From NCBI GenBank assembly GCA_050309775.1, contig JBNRMV010000015.1, positions 62,001 to 126,000 of the forward strand: a stretch of 64,000 nt of DNA. The letters are read 5' to 3'. This document shows, one piece after another, positions 1 through 9,800 of the stretch; the stretch's first letter is position 1; the number at the start of each line of letters is the position of its first letter. Origin of the DNA: DTU072 sp050309775. GTDB lineage: Bacteria; Bacillota; Clostridia; Christensenellales; DTU072. A program made the translations under genes and the position numbers. The notes beneath the pieces are model-generated. The model saw only the letters and a program-made list of their open reading frames with translations, did not search any database and was not told the origin of the DNA.

Positions 1-1707
1 GACACAGTGTTGCTTACGGCATATACAGCGGCTTTTTCATCTCCGCAGGCAGGCAGCTCAGGCGAGAATATCTTTGTGACGGAGCTTGAAATTGACAACG
101 AAAACTATTTCTTACTCAATGATTCATTCATGATAGTGGGGCGCATAGTAATGGTTAGTCCCACGGTTGAAGTTGCAGGCAGCACACAAATTGACGGCAC
201 CGACGGCGTACGATTTAGCTATGACGGACAGCCCAAGAGCGCTACATTTTCCATTACCGGACTTGAGGGCGACCCGGTGGCGCACGAAGTCAAATATCAG
301 TTGGCGACAGCCGCAGAAAACGAATATCTCCCGGGCCCTCCGACAGATGCCGGCAAATACAAAATGCACATAAGAACGCACGGCGTTGACGAAAACTATC
401 CGCAATGGGCTGGAGCCGTGGTAATAATTATTATAGAGCCTGCAACAGTATCAATTATGTTTACGGGCAGCCTGAATCAGCAATACGGTGAGGTCACCCC
501 AATAACAGCAAAGGCAGTGGGGGCAGGCGGACTAAATGAAGATGTTTCGCTGGTGTTCACCCCGACGCATGCTGGATATATCTATCCCGGCGCAGGCGAA
601 TATCAAATTTCCGCGCGGTTTAATTCCGAAAGAGAAAACCCCAACTATACGGCGGCGGACGAAACCAGATTGCTGACAATTCGCAAGAGAAATATAGAGG
701 TGACTTACGGAAACACCGAAAACCTTGTCTACAACGGCATTGTTCGCAGCATAGCCGTATCCATAAGACCAGGGCAGGTATTGCCGGCTGATGCCGCAAT
801 AGTTACGAACGACAAATTGTCTGTCACTTATAGCGGAGATAGCAGCGTTGTCAGACTTGCAGGCAATTATACAATGACGGTGGACATTATCAATCCGAAC
901 TATAATATCGTCAACAACCAATTGAACTTCACAATCCACAAAGCCCAAATGACGGTACGGGCGCTTGTAAACGGCTCATCTCGTATTTCGCTGAACGAGG
1001 GTGATGATTTCATAGTCACCGTTGAGTATGAAGGCTTTGTTTCCGGAGAGTCACGCTTGCATTTGCAAAAACCGGCGCAGTTGCCCTATGTTCCCAGAAC
1101 TGCCGTAAATGAGTTCCAGATTATGCCTTCGGGAGCGTCTTCTTTGAATTACAGCTTTAATTATGTTCCGGCATATCTGACGATTATTGAGCGCAAGGTG
1201 GCACAGATTGAGGATGCAAACGGCGTTGCCGTGGTGACGGGCGAGTACGGCTCATATGTCAGCCTATTGGCATCGACCATAAGCACAGACATTTCAAATC
1301 CCGAATTCTATGTCATAAACGAAAACATAAAAAGTAGTTTCTCATCTTCTCAAGTGCTGGACAAATACAAAGTGCGCGCAGCATACAGGTTGACCCTAAA
1401 TGCCGACAACAACGAAACCCAAGACATTTCTACAATTAAGCTCAAACTGTCGGAAGACATGAAGAAATTTGACACCTTTGTGGTGCTGCACTTTGACGAA
1501 AATGGCAATTATGAAATGGTCGGAGCTTACAAAGAGGGCGACTATATTGTGTTCTCCGCTGATTCTGTCGGCGACTTCGTTGTCATGACGCCCAGAAGCG
1601 GACTTTCACCGAACTTGACCATATTATTGTTCCTTGCGCCGATAGCGCTGTTCGTAATTATCATACTGTTTTATATCATGTTCAGACACAAATATGACCA
1701 TGATTGA
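1..1707 (+). CDS. MBG-repeat surface protein, C-terminal part (5' end cut by window)
   Basis: The reading frame is open from the first base, so the gene begins upstream; the GTG at 7 is just the first start-like codon and is not credible as the start. The visible 568 residues carry beta-rich units typical of MBG/YGX bacterial surface repeats (cores such as LNQQYGEVTPITAKA, and KRNIEVTYGNTENLVYNG). A region rich in Asp and Asn follows, then one hydrophobic C-terminal helix (LTILLFLAPIALFVIIILFY) and a short tail, FRHKYDHD. There is no LPXTG sortase signal before the helix, so membrane anchoring by the helix itself is likely. A terminator follows directly. The other MBG protein, at 59624, is related in repeat type. 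The function is probably cell-surface adhesion or structure; this is inference from the repeat family only. Confidence 0.85.
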   Translation, partial: DTVLLTAYTAAFSSPQAGSSGENIFVTELEIDNENYFLLNDSFMIVGRIVMVSPTVEVAGSTQIDGTDGVRFSYDGQPKSATFSITGLEGDPVAHEVKYQLATAAENEYLPGPPTDAGKYKMHIRTHGVDENYPQWAGAVVIIIIEPATVSIMFTGSLNQQYGEVTPITAKAVGAGGLNEDVSLVFTPTHAGYIYPGAGEYQISARFNSERENPNYTAADETRLLTIRKRNIEVTYGNTENLVYNGIVRSIAVSIRPGQVLPADAAIVTNDKLSVTYSGDSSVVRLAGNYTMTVDIINPNYNIVNNQLNFTIHKAQMTVRALVNGSSRISLNEGDDFIVTVEYEGFVSGESRLHLQKPAQLPYVPRTAVNEFQIMPSGASSLNYSFNYVPAYLTIIERKVAQIEDANGVAVVTGEYGSYVSLLASTISTDISNPEFYVINENIKSSFSSSQVLDKYKVRAAYRLTLNADNNETQDISTIKLKLSEDMKKFDTFVVLHFDENGNYEMVGAYKEGDYIVFSADSVGDFVVMTPRSGLSPNLTILLFLAPIALFVIIILFYIMFRHKYDHD

Positions 1708-1729
1708 TAACAATTTTCAAATAACCAAA

Positions 1730-1765
1730 AAACCGTTTCATTCAGCTAAATGAAACGGTTTTTTC
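1730..1765 (+). terminator. Rho-independent terminator after the MBG protein gene
   Basis: A 13-bp inverted repeat (AAACCGTTTCATT / AATGAAACGGTTT) with a 6-nt loop is followed by a run of T. It lies 23 nt after the stop codon at 1707. Confidence 0.9.
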
Positions 1766-1780
1766 TTGAAAAAAGTCTTT

Positions 1781-1810
1781 TTGATATTGCAAACAAAGGT
1801 AATATATGAT
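1781..1810 (+). promoter_or_regulatory. Sigma-A-type promoter for the M28 peptidase gene
   Basis: TTGATA (1781-1786) and TATGAT (1805-1810) are separated by 18 nt. A ribosome binding site (AGGAG, around 1838) and the ATG at 1849 follow at normal distances. Confidence 0.6.
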
Positions 1811-1848
1811 AAACTATTTCCATTGACTTTATTATATAGGAGCGTTAT

Positions 1849-3084
1849 ATGAAGATTTCCAAAGAAAGAAGAAGCGGAATGGTGAATTATATCTGCGACG
1901 GCATCAAAGATATAATCTTGAAGTTTGGTCCGAGAGACCCCGGCAGCGAAGGTGAAAGAAAGGCGCAGGAATACATAGCCGAAGAATTGCGCAATTATAC
2001 CGATGAAGTTACCATTGAGGATTTCAAACTAAATCCCCAGTCATTCATGGGTTGGATTCCAATCACGGTTACAATAGCTTTGATAGCTTATATTGCGTCA
2101 TTTTTTATACCGTTTGTGTCAATAATACTTGTTGTCATAGCATTGATTCCCATGCTGTCACAATTTGTACTTTACAAAAAACTCATGGACCCGCTCTTTC
2201 CCGAAAAAGTGTCCTGCAATGTCATGGCAGTAAAGAAGCCTAAGGGCGAAATAAAGAGAAGAATTGTTTTTAACGGACATGTGGACGCCACATGGGAATG
2301 GACCTTTAACCACAAATTTGGATTCGTAGGCTTTACTCTTGAATTTTTAGGCTCCATTATAGGTATAGTGTACATGGTAGCATACTGCATAGTGGCATTG
2401 ATTTACAACGGAGGAGTAGGCTATGCGGTTTCTTCAGGTGTGCCCATGATTATGGGGCTTGTCGGACTGGTGTTCGTGCCGTTTTGGATAGGCATGTACT
2501 GGTTCTCCGACACCAAGACGGTTGTTGACGGAGCCAACGACAACCTGACAGCCTGCCTTATGTCTATGGCGATAGTCAAGACTCTCAAAGAAGAAGGTAT
2601 CGAACTTGAGAACACCGAGGTATGCGCTCTTATTTCCGGTTCGGAGGAGGCAGGACTTCGCGGCGCTAAGGCTTTTGCCAAGGAGCATAAAGACGATTAC
2701 AACGATGTTGAAACAATATTTATCCCGATGGAAACGCTGCGTGAAATTGAGCATTTGACTATTTATACAAAGGATTTGAACGGTCTTGTAAAGACAGACA
2801 AACAAGTAGCAGGGTTGCTCAAAAAAGCAGGCAGGGCTGTGGGTCATGAGATTCCTTATGGCACAGTTACGATTGGCTCAACAGACGCTGCGGCACTCAC
2901 ACAGGGCGGCTTTAAGGCTTGCTGTTTGGCTGCGCTTGACCACAATCTTAGGGACTATTACCACACAAGGCGCGACACCTATGACAACCTCAACCCCGAG
3001 TGCTTGGGCGTGGTGTATGACATTGCTATGGAAGCTCTGAAGATTTATGACCAAGAAGGGCTGGACAATCTGCCCGAAGATTAA
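1849..3084 (+). CDS. Integral-membrane M28-family metallopeptidase (aminopeptidase-like)
   Basis: This is a 411-residue protein with the metal-ligand pattern of M28 peptidases: H144-x-D146 (GHVDATWEW), D231 (DGANDNLTA), E266-E267 (SGSEEAGLRGAKAF) and a terminal H372 (DYYHTRRDTYDNL). FGPRDPGSEGERKAQEYIAE near the N-terminus is the usual first helix of the family. Unusually, two hydrophobic segments (about 68-110) precede the HxD motif and about two more (about 160-220) lie between HxD and the bridging Asp, so the catalytic fold appears interrupted by membrane helices. The expected role is removal of N-terminal residues from peptides at the membrane; the substrate is unknown. ATG 1849 follows AGGAG at good spacing. 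The gene has its own promoter and is followed by a weak hairpin and the GDPD-like gene. Confidence 0.85.
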   Translation: MKISKERRSGMVNYICDGIKDIILKFGPRDPGSEGERKAQEYIAEELRNYTDEVTIEDFKLNPQSFMGWIPITVTIALIAYIASFFIPFVSIILVVIALIPMLSQFVLYKKLMDPLFPEKVSCNVMAVKKPKGEIKRRIVFNGHVDATWEWTFNHKFGFVGFTLEFLGSIIGIVYMVAYCIVALIYNGGVGYAVSSGVPMIMGLVGLVFVPFWIGMYWFSDTKTVVDGANDNLTACLMSMAIVKTLKEEGIELENTEVCALISGSEEAGLRGAKAFAKEHKDDYNDVETIFIPMETLREIEHLTIYTKDLNGLVKTDKQVAGLLKKAGRAVGHEIPYGTVTIGSTDAAALTQGGFKACCLAALDHNLRDYYHTRRDTYDNLNPECLGVVYDIAMEALKIYDQEGLDNLPED

Positions 3085-3087
3085 CAA

Positions 3088-3112
3088 AAACCGCAGTCTT
3101 AGACTGCTGTTT
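3088..3112 (+). terminator. Weak hairpin after the M28 gene
   Basis: GCAGTC-TTA-GACTGC, extended by AAAC/GTTT with one mismatch, sits just after the stop codon. It lacks a long T-run, so it may only partly terminate and the next gene could be read through. Confidence 0.4.
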
Positions 3113-3143
3113 ACCAAAAAAATACAGGGCAAAGGACTTTTAG

Positions 3144-4097
3144 ATGCTGACAACAAAAATTCGATTTTTCATAAAAAGAAAAAGACTTGTCGGCGCAATT
3201 GTCCTTTGCCTTATTCTTTTGACAGTATTTTGCGCAGGCATTGTATTGACAGGCGCGCTCAAGTCAGCAAAAGCTGAAGATGTCACTCCGGGAATAGGAG
3301 TTGCGGCTTTGGAGAATGCGCCGCAAAACACCCTTATGTCGCTGGAAAGAGCGCTTAATGCGCATGATTTTCGTACAGATTTGCTTTATTATAAGGTTTT
3401 TTTGACGGCAGACGGCATATTGGTGACATTGGACGGCAAGCTCGATGAACAAAGTAATGCCCAAAGCTTTTTTGCCAAAAAAAGGGCAGAAGTATGTGAC
3501 TATACCTATGCGCAGTTGCGCAATCTGAATATGGGTGAAAATTTTGAAAACCACGATTTTCCTTACAGAGGTTTGCGTGGCGAGAACATTCCCGAGAGCC
3601 TGAAAATCTTAAGCGTTACCGAGCTTTTTGAAAGATGCCGACCCTATACCCAAATGCGTTTTGTCATTGAGTTGGGCGACAGCGGCAAAATGCTTAAAAA
3701 AGCCGTCGGGAGATTGGCGGCGCTTGCTGCGCAATTCGGCGTGCAGCACCAGCTTTATGTTGTTGGCAGTCAGCGCGCGGCGACTTTGATTGACAAAGAT
3801 TTTCCCGATATTCAGCGCGCGGCAACGCCAAGCGAGACGGCGGCGCTGTATTTCAGCTTTGTGTTTGGCGCAGCGCCAATGGCATTGAAATATAAAACGC
3901 TTTTTTTGCCGTCAAATAATTGCTTTTTGAATTTGGCAGATAAAGACTTAATCAAGTATGCCCGCAGCAAGGGTCTGAAAGTTTTTATTTTGGCAAAAAG
4001 CAACAGAAAAGACATCTCAAATCAAATCAAACGCAACGCCGATGTGGTGATATCGGCAACACCGTCTATTACTTACGATGTCCTTACCAGGGGCTAA
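3144..4097 (+). CDS. Secreted or membrane-anchored GDPD-like protein lacking the catalytic residues
   Basis: This 317-residue protein has an N-terminal hydrophobic segment (about 15-39) after a basic stretch, so it is exported or anchored. The remainder follows the layout of glycerophosphodiester phosphodiesterases: ENAPQNTLMSLERAL matches the family's PENTLxAF helix, FLTADGILV matches LTKDGVxV, and DYTYAQLRNLNMGENF matches the DYTxxEL motif. The residues that make the enzyme work are missing. The HRG histidine is absent (VAALEN at 53-58), the E-x-D metal pair is Y82-Y-K84, and the second catalytic His of the HD motif is L96. VIELGD still holds the third acidic residue. I infer a non-catalytic, possibly lipid- or teichoic-acid-binding protein. 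ATG 3144 is preceded by a weak AAAGGA site. Confidence 0.75.
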   Translation: MLTTKIRFFIKRKRLVGAIVLCLILLTVFCAGIVLTGALKSAKAEDVTPGIGVAALENAPQNTLMSLERALNAHDFRTDLLYYKVFLTADGILVTLDGKLDEQSNAQSFFAKKRAEVCDYTYAQLRNLNMGENFENHDFPYRGLRGENIPESLKILSVTELFERCRPYTQMRFVIELGDSGKMLKKAVGRLAALAAQFGVQHQLYVVGSQRAATLIDKDFPDIQRAATPSETAALYFSFVFGAAPMALKYKTLFLPSNNCFLNLADKDLIKYARSKGLKVFILAKSNRKDISNQIKRNADVVISATPSITYDVLTRG

Positions 4098-4105
4098 TAT
4101 TGTTA

Positions 4106-4134
4106 TTGAAAAGAAAATGATTGTATGATATAAT
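4106..4134 (+). promoter_or_regulatory. Sigma-A promoter for the GH36 gene
   Basis: TTGAAA (4106-4111), a 17-nt spacer and TATAAT (4129-4134) give transcription from about 4141. This rules out the upstream in-frame TTG at 4137 as the start of the next gene. Confidence 0.85.
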
Positions 4135-4166
4135 CATTGAAGTATAAAAAAGTTTTTGGAGGAATG

Positions 4167-5873
4167 ATGTTAAACAAATTCAAATTCAAATTGCATTACA
4201 AACTAGACGGAAAGAAATATGTATCAGACAAGATTGAGAATGAGCATTATACCGTCAAATTTTCCTATGAAAAAGAAACCATGAAGCTTTTTCTTGTACC
4301 TAAACAAAAAATGGAACTGCAAAAAAGCAGCTTAATTTATGACTATGCCTACGCTGACAACTGCAAGGTCTTTGCCAACGGATATCAATCATGGACGACA
4401 TCGAGAGAATACCGCAAAGAGGACATTCAGAAAGGTTTGCAGGGCATGGGTCGGTACTTCCCGGTAAAGAGATTTGCCGCAATATTCGGCGATTATTCCT
4501 TTGCCGAATACGCCAAAAAGCCCGGGTTTTTCCACAGCTTTTCATATGGCTATATAAAAGACGGCGACACGGTGAAGTTTGTCGGCTCCCTATCCGAAAG
4601 GTCGGGCTATACGATTATTTATTATGACATGAACAACAGCTTGCTGAGAATAGACAAGGATGTCGAGGGCGTGACAATTGACAAAAAATATCCATTGTAC
4701 GAGCTTTTGGAAGCAGAAGGCGGTTACAATCAGGTATTTGACAAATACTTTACCGCTATGAACATAAAGAAACCAAAAATGCAGTTTATGTGCGGTTACA
4801 CCTCATGGTACAACTATTTTGGCAACATTTCAGAAAAGGTTTGCGTCAGAGACCTTGAGAGTTTGTCAACAATGGGGGACAAGGTCGACATTTTCCAAAT
4901 TGACGACGGATATCAAAGCAAAGTAGGCGACTGGCTGACGCTGGATGAGGAAAAGTTCCCCAACGGCATGAAGTATCTGGCAGACAAAATTCACTCCAAC
5001 GGCTATAAGGCAGGACTATGGCTGGCGCCTTTCAGCGCTGCGCGTTCCTCCCGTGTAGTTGCCGAACACCCCGAATGGTTGGTTTACCACAAAGGCAAAA
5101 AACTTCTGGGCAACATTGGCTGGGGCGGAGCGTATGTCCTTGACTTTTATGTTAAGGAAGCCGCAGACTATATAAGAAGCTTTTTCCACACGATTTTGAG
5201 AGAATGGGGCTATGACTTAGTAAAACTTGATTTCTTGTACAGCATATGTATGTACCCGAGAATGAACAAATCAAGAGGGCAAATCATGTGCGAGGCCATG
5301 GATTTCCTTAGGGATTGCATTGGCGACGACAAGTTCATACTGGGCTGCGGCGTGCCGTTGGCTCCGTCTTTCGGCAAAGTCGATTTCTGCCGCATAAGCT
5401 GCGATGTGGATACTCATTTCCAAGAAAGATGGATAAACAGAAATACCAACCAAGAGTTGATAAGCACACGCAACGCTATGAACAACTCTATTTTCCGCAG
5501 ACACCTTGACGGCAGGGCTTTTGTCAATGACCCCGATGTGTTCTTCCTTCGCGACAACAACCTAATCGGAAAAGACCCGCTTGCAGAAAAGAAAGGCACG
5601 CTGTTCTTCACTGACGAACAAAAGGCTCTGCTGGCCAGAATAAACAATATGTTTGCAAATGTGCTGTTTGTGTCGGACGACATAGGCGGATACTCAAAAG
5701 AGGCTTTGCGGTTGCTGAATGAGGCATTTCAGCCGTCCAAATATGATGTTTTGGATGCGGAATATATCAAAGGTCAGCCTGACAGAATATCAATTATTTA
5801 TCAGGACGGCACCGACAAATACAAACTTGAATTCAACATAGCTACCGGAGAGAACAGCACCATCAAGCTATAA
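4167..5873 (+). CDS. GH36-type alpha-galactosidase-like glycoside hydrolase
   Basis: This 568-residue enzyme has a beta-sandwich-like N-terminal part and a TIM-barrel with GH36/melibiase landmarks: CGYTSWYNYF, IFQIDDGYQ, GLWLAPF and the nucleophile motif VKLDFLY (Asp about 355). A later Asp in FCRISCDVDTHF (about 413) is the likely acid/base. The family releases terminal alpha-galactosyl residues from oligosaccharides such as raffinose or melibiose. No signal peptide is visible, so it should be cytoplasmic and act on imported sugars, yet no transporter lies beside it. ATG 4167 (or 4164) is preferred because GGAGG at 4158-4162 precedes it and the promoter's start point lies downstream of 4137. 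A strong terminator follows, making it a single-gene unit. Confidence 0.85.
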   Translation: MLNKFKFKLHYKLDGKKYVSDKIENEHYTVKFSYEKETMKLFLVPKQKMELQKSSLIYDYAYADNCKVFANGYQSWTTSREYRKEDIQKGLQGMGRYFPVKRFAAIFGDYSFAEYAKKPGFFHSFSYGYIKDGDTVKFVGSLSERSGYTIIYYDMNNSLLRIDKDVEGVTIDKKYPLYELLEAEGGYNQVFDKYFTAMNIKKPKMQFMCGYTSWYNYFGNISEKVCVRDLESLSTMGDKVDIFQIDDGYQSKVGDWLTLDEEKFPNGMKYLADKIHSNGYKAGLWLAPFSAARSSRVVAEHPEWLVYHKGKKLLGNIGWGGAYVLDFYVKEAADYIRSFFHTILREWGYDLVKLDFLYSICMYPRMNKSRGQIMCEAMDFLRDCIGDDKFILGCGVPLAPSFGKVDFCRISCDVDTHFQERWINRNTNQELISTRNAMNNSIFRRHLDGRAFVNDPDVFFLRDNNLIGKDPLAEKKGTLFFTDEQKALLARINNMFANVLFVSDDIGGYSKEALRLLNEAFQPSKYDVLDAEYIKGQPDRISIIYQDGTDKYKLEFNIATGENSTIKL

Positions 5874-5895
5874 TTCAAAAAACTTGTATCATCAT

Positions 5896-5920
5896 AAAGG
5901 CGGCGGCAAGCCGCCTTTTT
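5896..5920 (+). terminator. Terminator after the GH36 gene
   Basis: AAAGGCGG and CCGCCTTT form an 8-bp stem with a 7-nt loop, followed by T residues. Confidence 0.85.
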
Positions 5921-5993
5921 CTTGCGGCAATGTCGTACTAAAGTATTGAATAACAAGTAAATATTTTCTTTTACAACTTTTGTGTAATCTCAA

Positions 5994-6713
5994 ATGTTGT
6001 CACTGACATATACTATCAATATGCTAGAAAAAATGGTCGTATCGATTGACAACAAGGAAGGCGGAGCTATTCGCTTCATTAAAGATTATCTCATGTACAG
6101 CAACATTGACTATCAATTCGGCATAGACAAAATTCGAGCGGCTTTCCGTTTTGAGGCGGAGGATACCATTGCCCGGGATATTGTCGCAGAAACAATTCTT
6201 TTTTTTTATAAGTACAAGGAGCTTGCAAAAACGCTGAACAAATGCAGCTTACAAAATATGTGCTTTTATGCATATATAGGCGCTTTGCTGAGCATAGATT
6301 TTTTGCAGGAGAAAGAACAACTGACTGAGGACATGCGGCGGTTGGGCGACAGCATCTGCGTAAATGGGTTTTATGATTTCTGCGGCGGCTCTTTGAGGGA
6401 AAACTGGAAAAACCTTGCGGAGTTGGCATACAAACTTTACAGTCAATGCAAGAGTGAGGCTGAGGCGTATGAGCTGACTTCCTTTATGCTTGGCGTTGAA
6501 GGAGAGGGAGAGGCGCTTATTGTTATTGACAACAACAGCGGAGTGCGTTTGATAAAGAACAAGCAGCCTGTGCCGACGCTGGCGCTTTTTGATAGGGAAG
6601 AATTTAATATTATTACTACCGTGCTTTGCCACCGCCCTACAAACATTATCGTTGTCAAGCCGGAAAGACTTGACCCTGCGCTAATGAAAGCCATTCATTC
6701 ACTGGGCGACTAA
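5994..6713 (+). CDS. Hypothetical protein, faintly like sporulation protein YtxC
   Basis: I do not recognise this 239-residue protein with confidence. It is soluble and mostly helical in its first two thirds (DKIRAAFRFEAEDTIARDIV, FYKYKELAKTLNKC). Near the end is a beta-rich section (EGEALIVIDNNSGVRLI, FNIITTVLCHRPTNIIVVKPE). Length and layout recall the YtxC-type proteins of spore formers, which would fit the spoIVA gene elsewhere in the window, but that is a weak impression. The start is uncertain: neither ATG 5994 nor ATG 6021 has a ribosome binding site. ATG 6021 lies 6 nt after a TATACT box (6009-6014), like the leaderless genes seen elsewhere here, but no good -35 is visible. The gene stands alone between a terminator and a strong promoter. 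Confidence 0.65.
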   Translation: MLSLTYTINMLEKMVVSIDNKEGGAIRFIKDYLMYSNIDYQFGIDKIRAAFRFEAEDTIARDIVAETILFFYKYKELAKTLNKCSLQNMCFYAYIGALLSIDFLQEKEQLTEDMRRLGDSICVNGFYDFCGGSLRENWKNLAELAYKLYSQCKSEAEAYELTSFMLGVEGEGEALIVIDNNSGVRLIKNKQPVPTLALFDREEFNIITTVLCHRPTNIIVVKPERLDPALMKAIHSLGD

Positions 6714-6764
6714 ACTTATTTTTAGTTATTTACTTTGTTTTTCATGTTTAATTCAACGCGCGTA

Positions 6765-6793
6765 TTGACATATGTATTCTTTAATAATATAAT
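6765..6793 (+). promoter_or_regulatory. Perfect-consensus sigma-A promoter for the giant repeat lipoprotein
   Basis: TTGACA (6765-6770), a 17-nt spacer and TATAAT (6788-6793) match the vegetative consensus exactly. This predicts strong transcription with a leader of about 50 nt before ATG 6849. Confidence 0.9.
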
Positions 6794-6848
6794 TATAATG
6801 ATTATGTATGATTACATGTAATTATACAAGCCGCTCAAGGAGTTGCTC

Positions 6849-9800
6849 ATGAAAAAATACAGACTTATCTTTGCTATCATTGTACTGCTGCTACTAAGTA
6901 TTGCTATGTCCGCTTGCGGCGGAGCAAATATAGAATTGGTTTTGAACACCGATGGCGGCAGCGGCGACGGCGAAACAGCATTGCTTGGCAAGGATACTGT
7001 ACTTCCCACCCCCGAAAAACTCGGCTATTCTTTCAAGGGCTGGTATATTGATGAGAGTTTCAGCACTCCGTATGACTATGAGGTTTTGGCAAAGGACGCA
7101 AAATTTGGCGACAAAAAAGTCATCTATGCCGAATTTGAGCCTATTTTGTTTAATGTTTCATATATACTCAACGGCGGCACAAACGATGCCGGCAATCCGG
7201 CTGTTTTTACCGTTGATGACGACATAACGCTTTCGGCGCCCACAAGGACAGGTTATACTTTCGGCGGCTGGTACGACAACGAAGTTTTTTCCGGCGCAGC
7301 CATAACAAAGATTGCTGCTGGCAGCATCGGGGACAAGACTTTTTATGCCAAATGGCTGCCGTATGACATTACATATTTTTTGAATGGCGGCGTAAACAAC
7401 CCTTTGAATGTGCCGACTTATGACGGCTCGCAGGTCATTACGCTGCATCCCCCCACAAGAACGGGCTACATTTTTCAAGGCTGGTACACAAATGCCGACT
7501 TCAGCGGCGCAAGTGTTGCGGTCTTGCCGGCAGGCAGCACAAGAAACAGGGATTATTATGCAAAATGGCAAATTGAGTCATTCAGCATTACCTATAACTT
7601 AGCTGGCGGCGCAAACAACCCCGACAATGTGTCTTCATACAATATCACGCAGAGCGTAACGCTGCATGATGCTGTACGCAACGGTTATAATTTTGAGGGC
7701 TGGTATTTGGTATCTACCGAAACGCACCTTTCCTCTATACCGCAAGGCACAGTAGACAACATTGAGCTTGAAGCGCGCTGGTCGCCTACGGTATACACTA
7801 TTACATATATACTTGGCGGCGGCGAAAACGCAGATAATCCTGCCGAATATACCATTCTGGACAGCTTTTCTTTGAAAACCCCCACAAGAAGGGGATACAC
7901 CTTTTCAGGTTGGACCAATGCGGAAAATCACTCTGTTACCGCAGTTTCCGCAGGCAGTACGGGAAACAAAGTTTTTTATGCCAACTGGCAGGTAGAACTG
8001 TACAATATTTATTATTCCCTTGACGGCGGCTCGGCATCAAACCCCGCAGTCTACAATATCACAAGCAACATAACTTTAGCGCCGGCATCAAAATACGGCT
8101 ACACTTTCAAGGGCTGGTACACCGCTCAGGACTTTGCTCCCGAAAGCGCTGTGACCCATATTCCGTTGCCTGATGTTTTAGATGATATTACGCTTTATGC
8201 AAGGTTTATCACAAGATATACCATTACTTATGAGCTGTCAGGCGGAAGCAATACTTCGCAAAACCCGACAAACTTCACAGAAGAGGACAGCGTGTCATTT
8301 TTGCCAGCCACAAGGACGGGCTACAATTTCGGCGGCTGGTACCTTGAAGAAAGTCTGACAACGCCCGTCACCCAGATTGAGCCGGGAAGAAAATCCGATT
8401 TGAAAATTTATGCAAAGTGGAACCCAATCGAATATGGCATAACCTACCACCTCAACGGCGGAACGCAGACGGATCAGAATGTCAGCGTATTTACCATTGA
8501 GCAGGCGATTACCTTGCATGCGCCCACAAGGACGGGTTATACTTTCGGCGGCTGGTTCAACAATGAAGCGTTGACCGGAACGGCGGTTGGCTCAATCCCC
8601 AAAGGAACATGGGGAAACAGACAATACTATGCAAAATGGACGCTGACACCATATACTATCACTTATGTGCTGAACGGCGGCGCAAATCACCCCACCAACA
8701 GAACAAGTTATACGCTCAACGACAGCTTTACTTTTGGAGAGGCCACAAAGGTTGACAATGTGTTTGACGGCTGGTACAGCGACGCAGCTTTCCAAAACCG
8801 TGTTTACGGCATTGAGGCAGGCACAACGGGAGCAAAGACTTTCTATGCAAAGTTTATTACAGAATACAAACTGACTTATGAAGTTTATGGCGGACAGCAC
8901 TCCAATCCTCTTGGATATACAGGAAAGACGGAAGTCATATTGACAGCCGCAGCAAAAGCCAACAACAGATTTATGGGCTGGTATGACAACGCGTCATTTT
9001 CCGGCGCAAAAATTACATCTATCCCGCAAGGGGCTGTGGGCAACATAAAGCTGTATGCAAAATTCTTGGCGGAATATTCCATAACATATAATTTGGATTC
9101 AGGCATAAACAATGCGCAAAACCCCTCAAAATTTATTGTAGAAGATGTCATTGTATTTGCCGAGCCGACCAAAAACGGTTATTTGTTTGAGGGCTGGTAC
9201 AGCGATGCCAACCACACAATAGCTGTTACGGGCATCACAAACGGCACACAGAATGTCACGGTCTACGCAAAATGGAGTATCATAAACTACACCATAGAAT
9301 ATGAGCTTAACGGAGGCGAAAACAATGCGCAGAACCCGGAGAGTTATTTTGTCAACACTTCAGTAGCGCTTTTGCCTGCGACAAAGAACGGATATGTTTT
9401 CATGGGCTGGTATGACAACGCAGCATTCAGCGGCAGCGCTATAACAATGCTGGGCAACGGCGGCACAGGGGACAAAACGCTGTATGCAAAATTCCTGATT
9501 ATTTATGGAATAAATTATATTCTCCAAGGCGGCGAAAACAACAGCTCAAACCCTATCGTTTATAATGCCGAAAGCAACATAACGCTGTTACCTGCCACAA
9601 AACTTGGCTACGAATTCATCGGGTGGATGCTGGACGACCAGCCGATTTCAATAATAAGCGGCATGACGGGCGACATAACGCTTTCCGCAACATTTGATGC
9701 CATAAATTACAACATAAATTATGTGACGGACGGGGGAACGACAGAAAGCCCCTCAACATATACCGTCAGCGGCATAGCCTTATTACCGGCAGAAAAGGAG

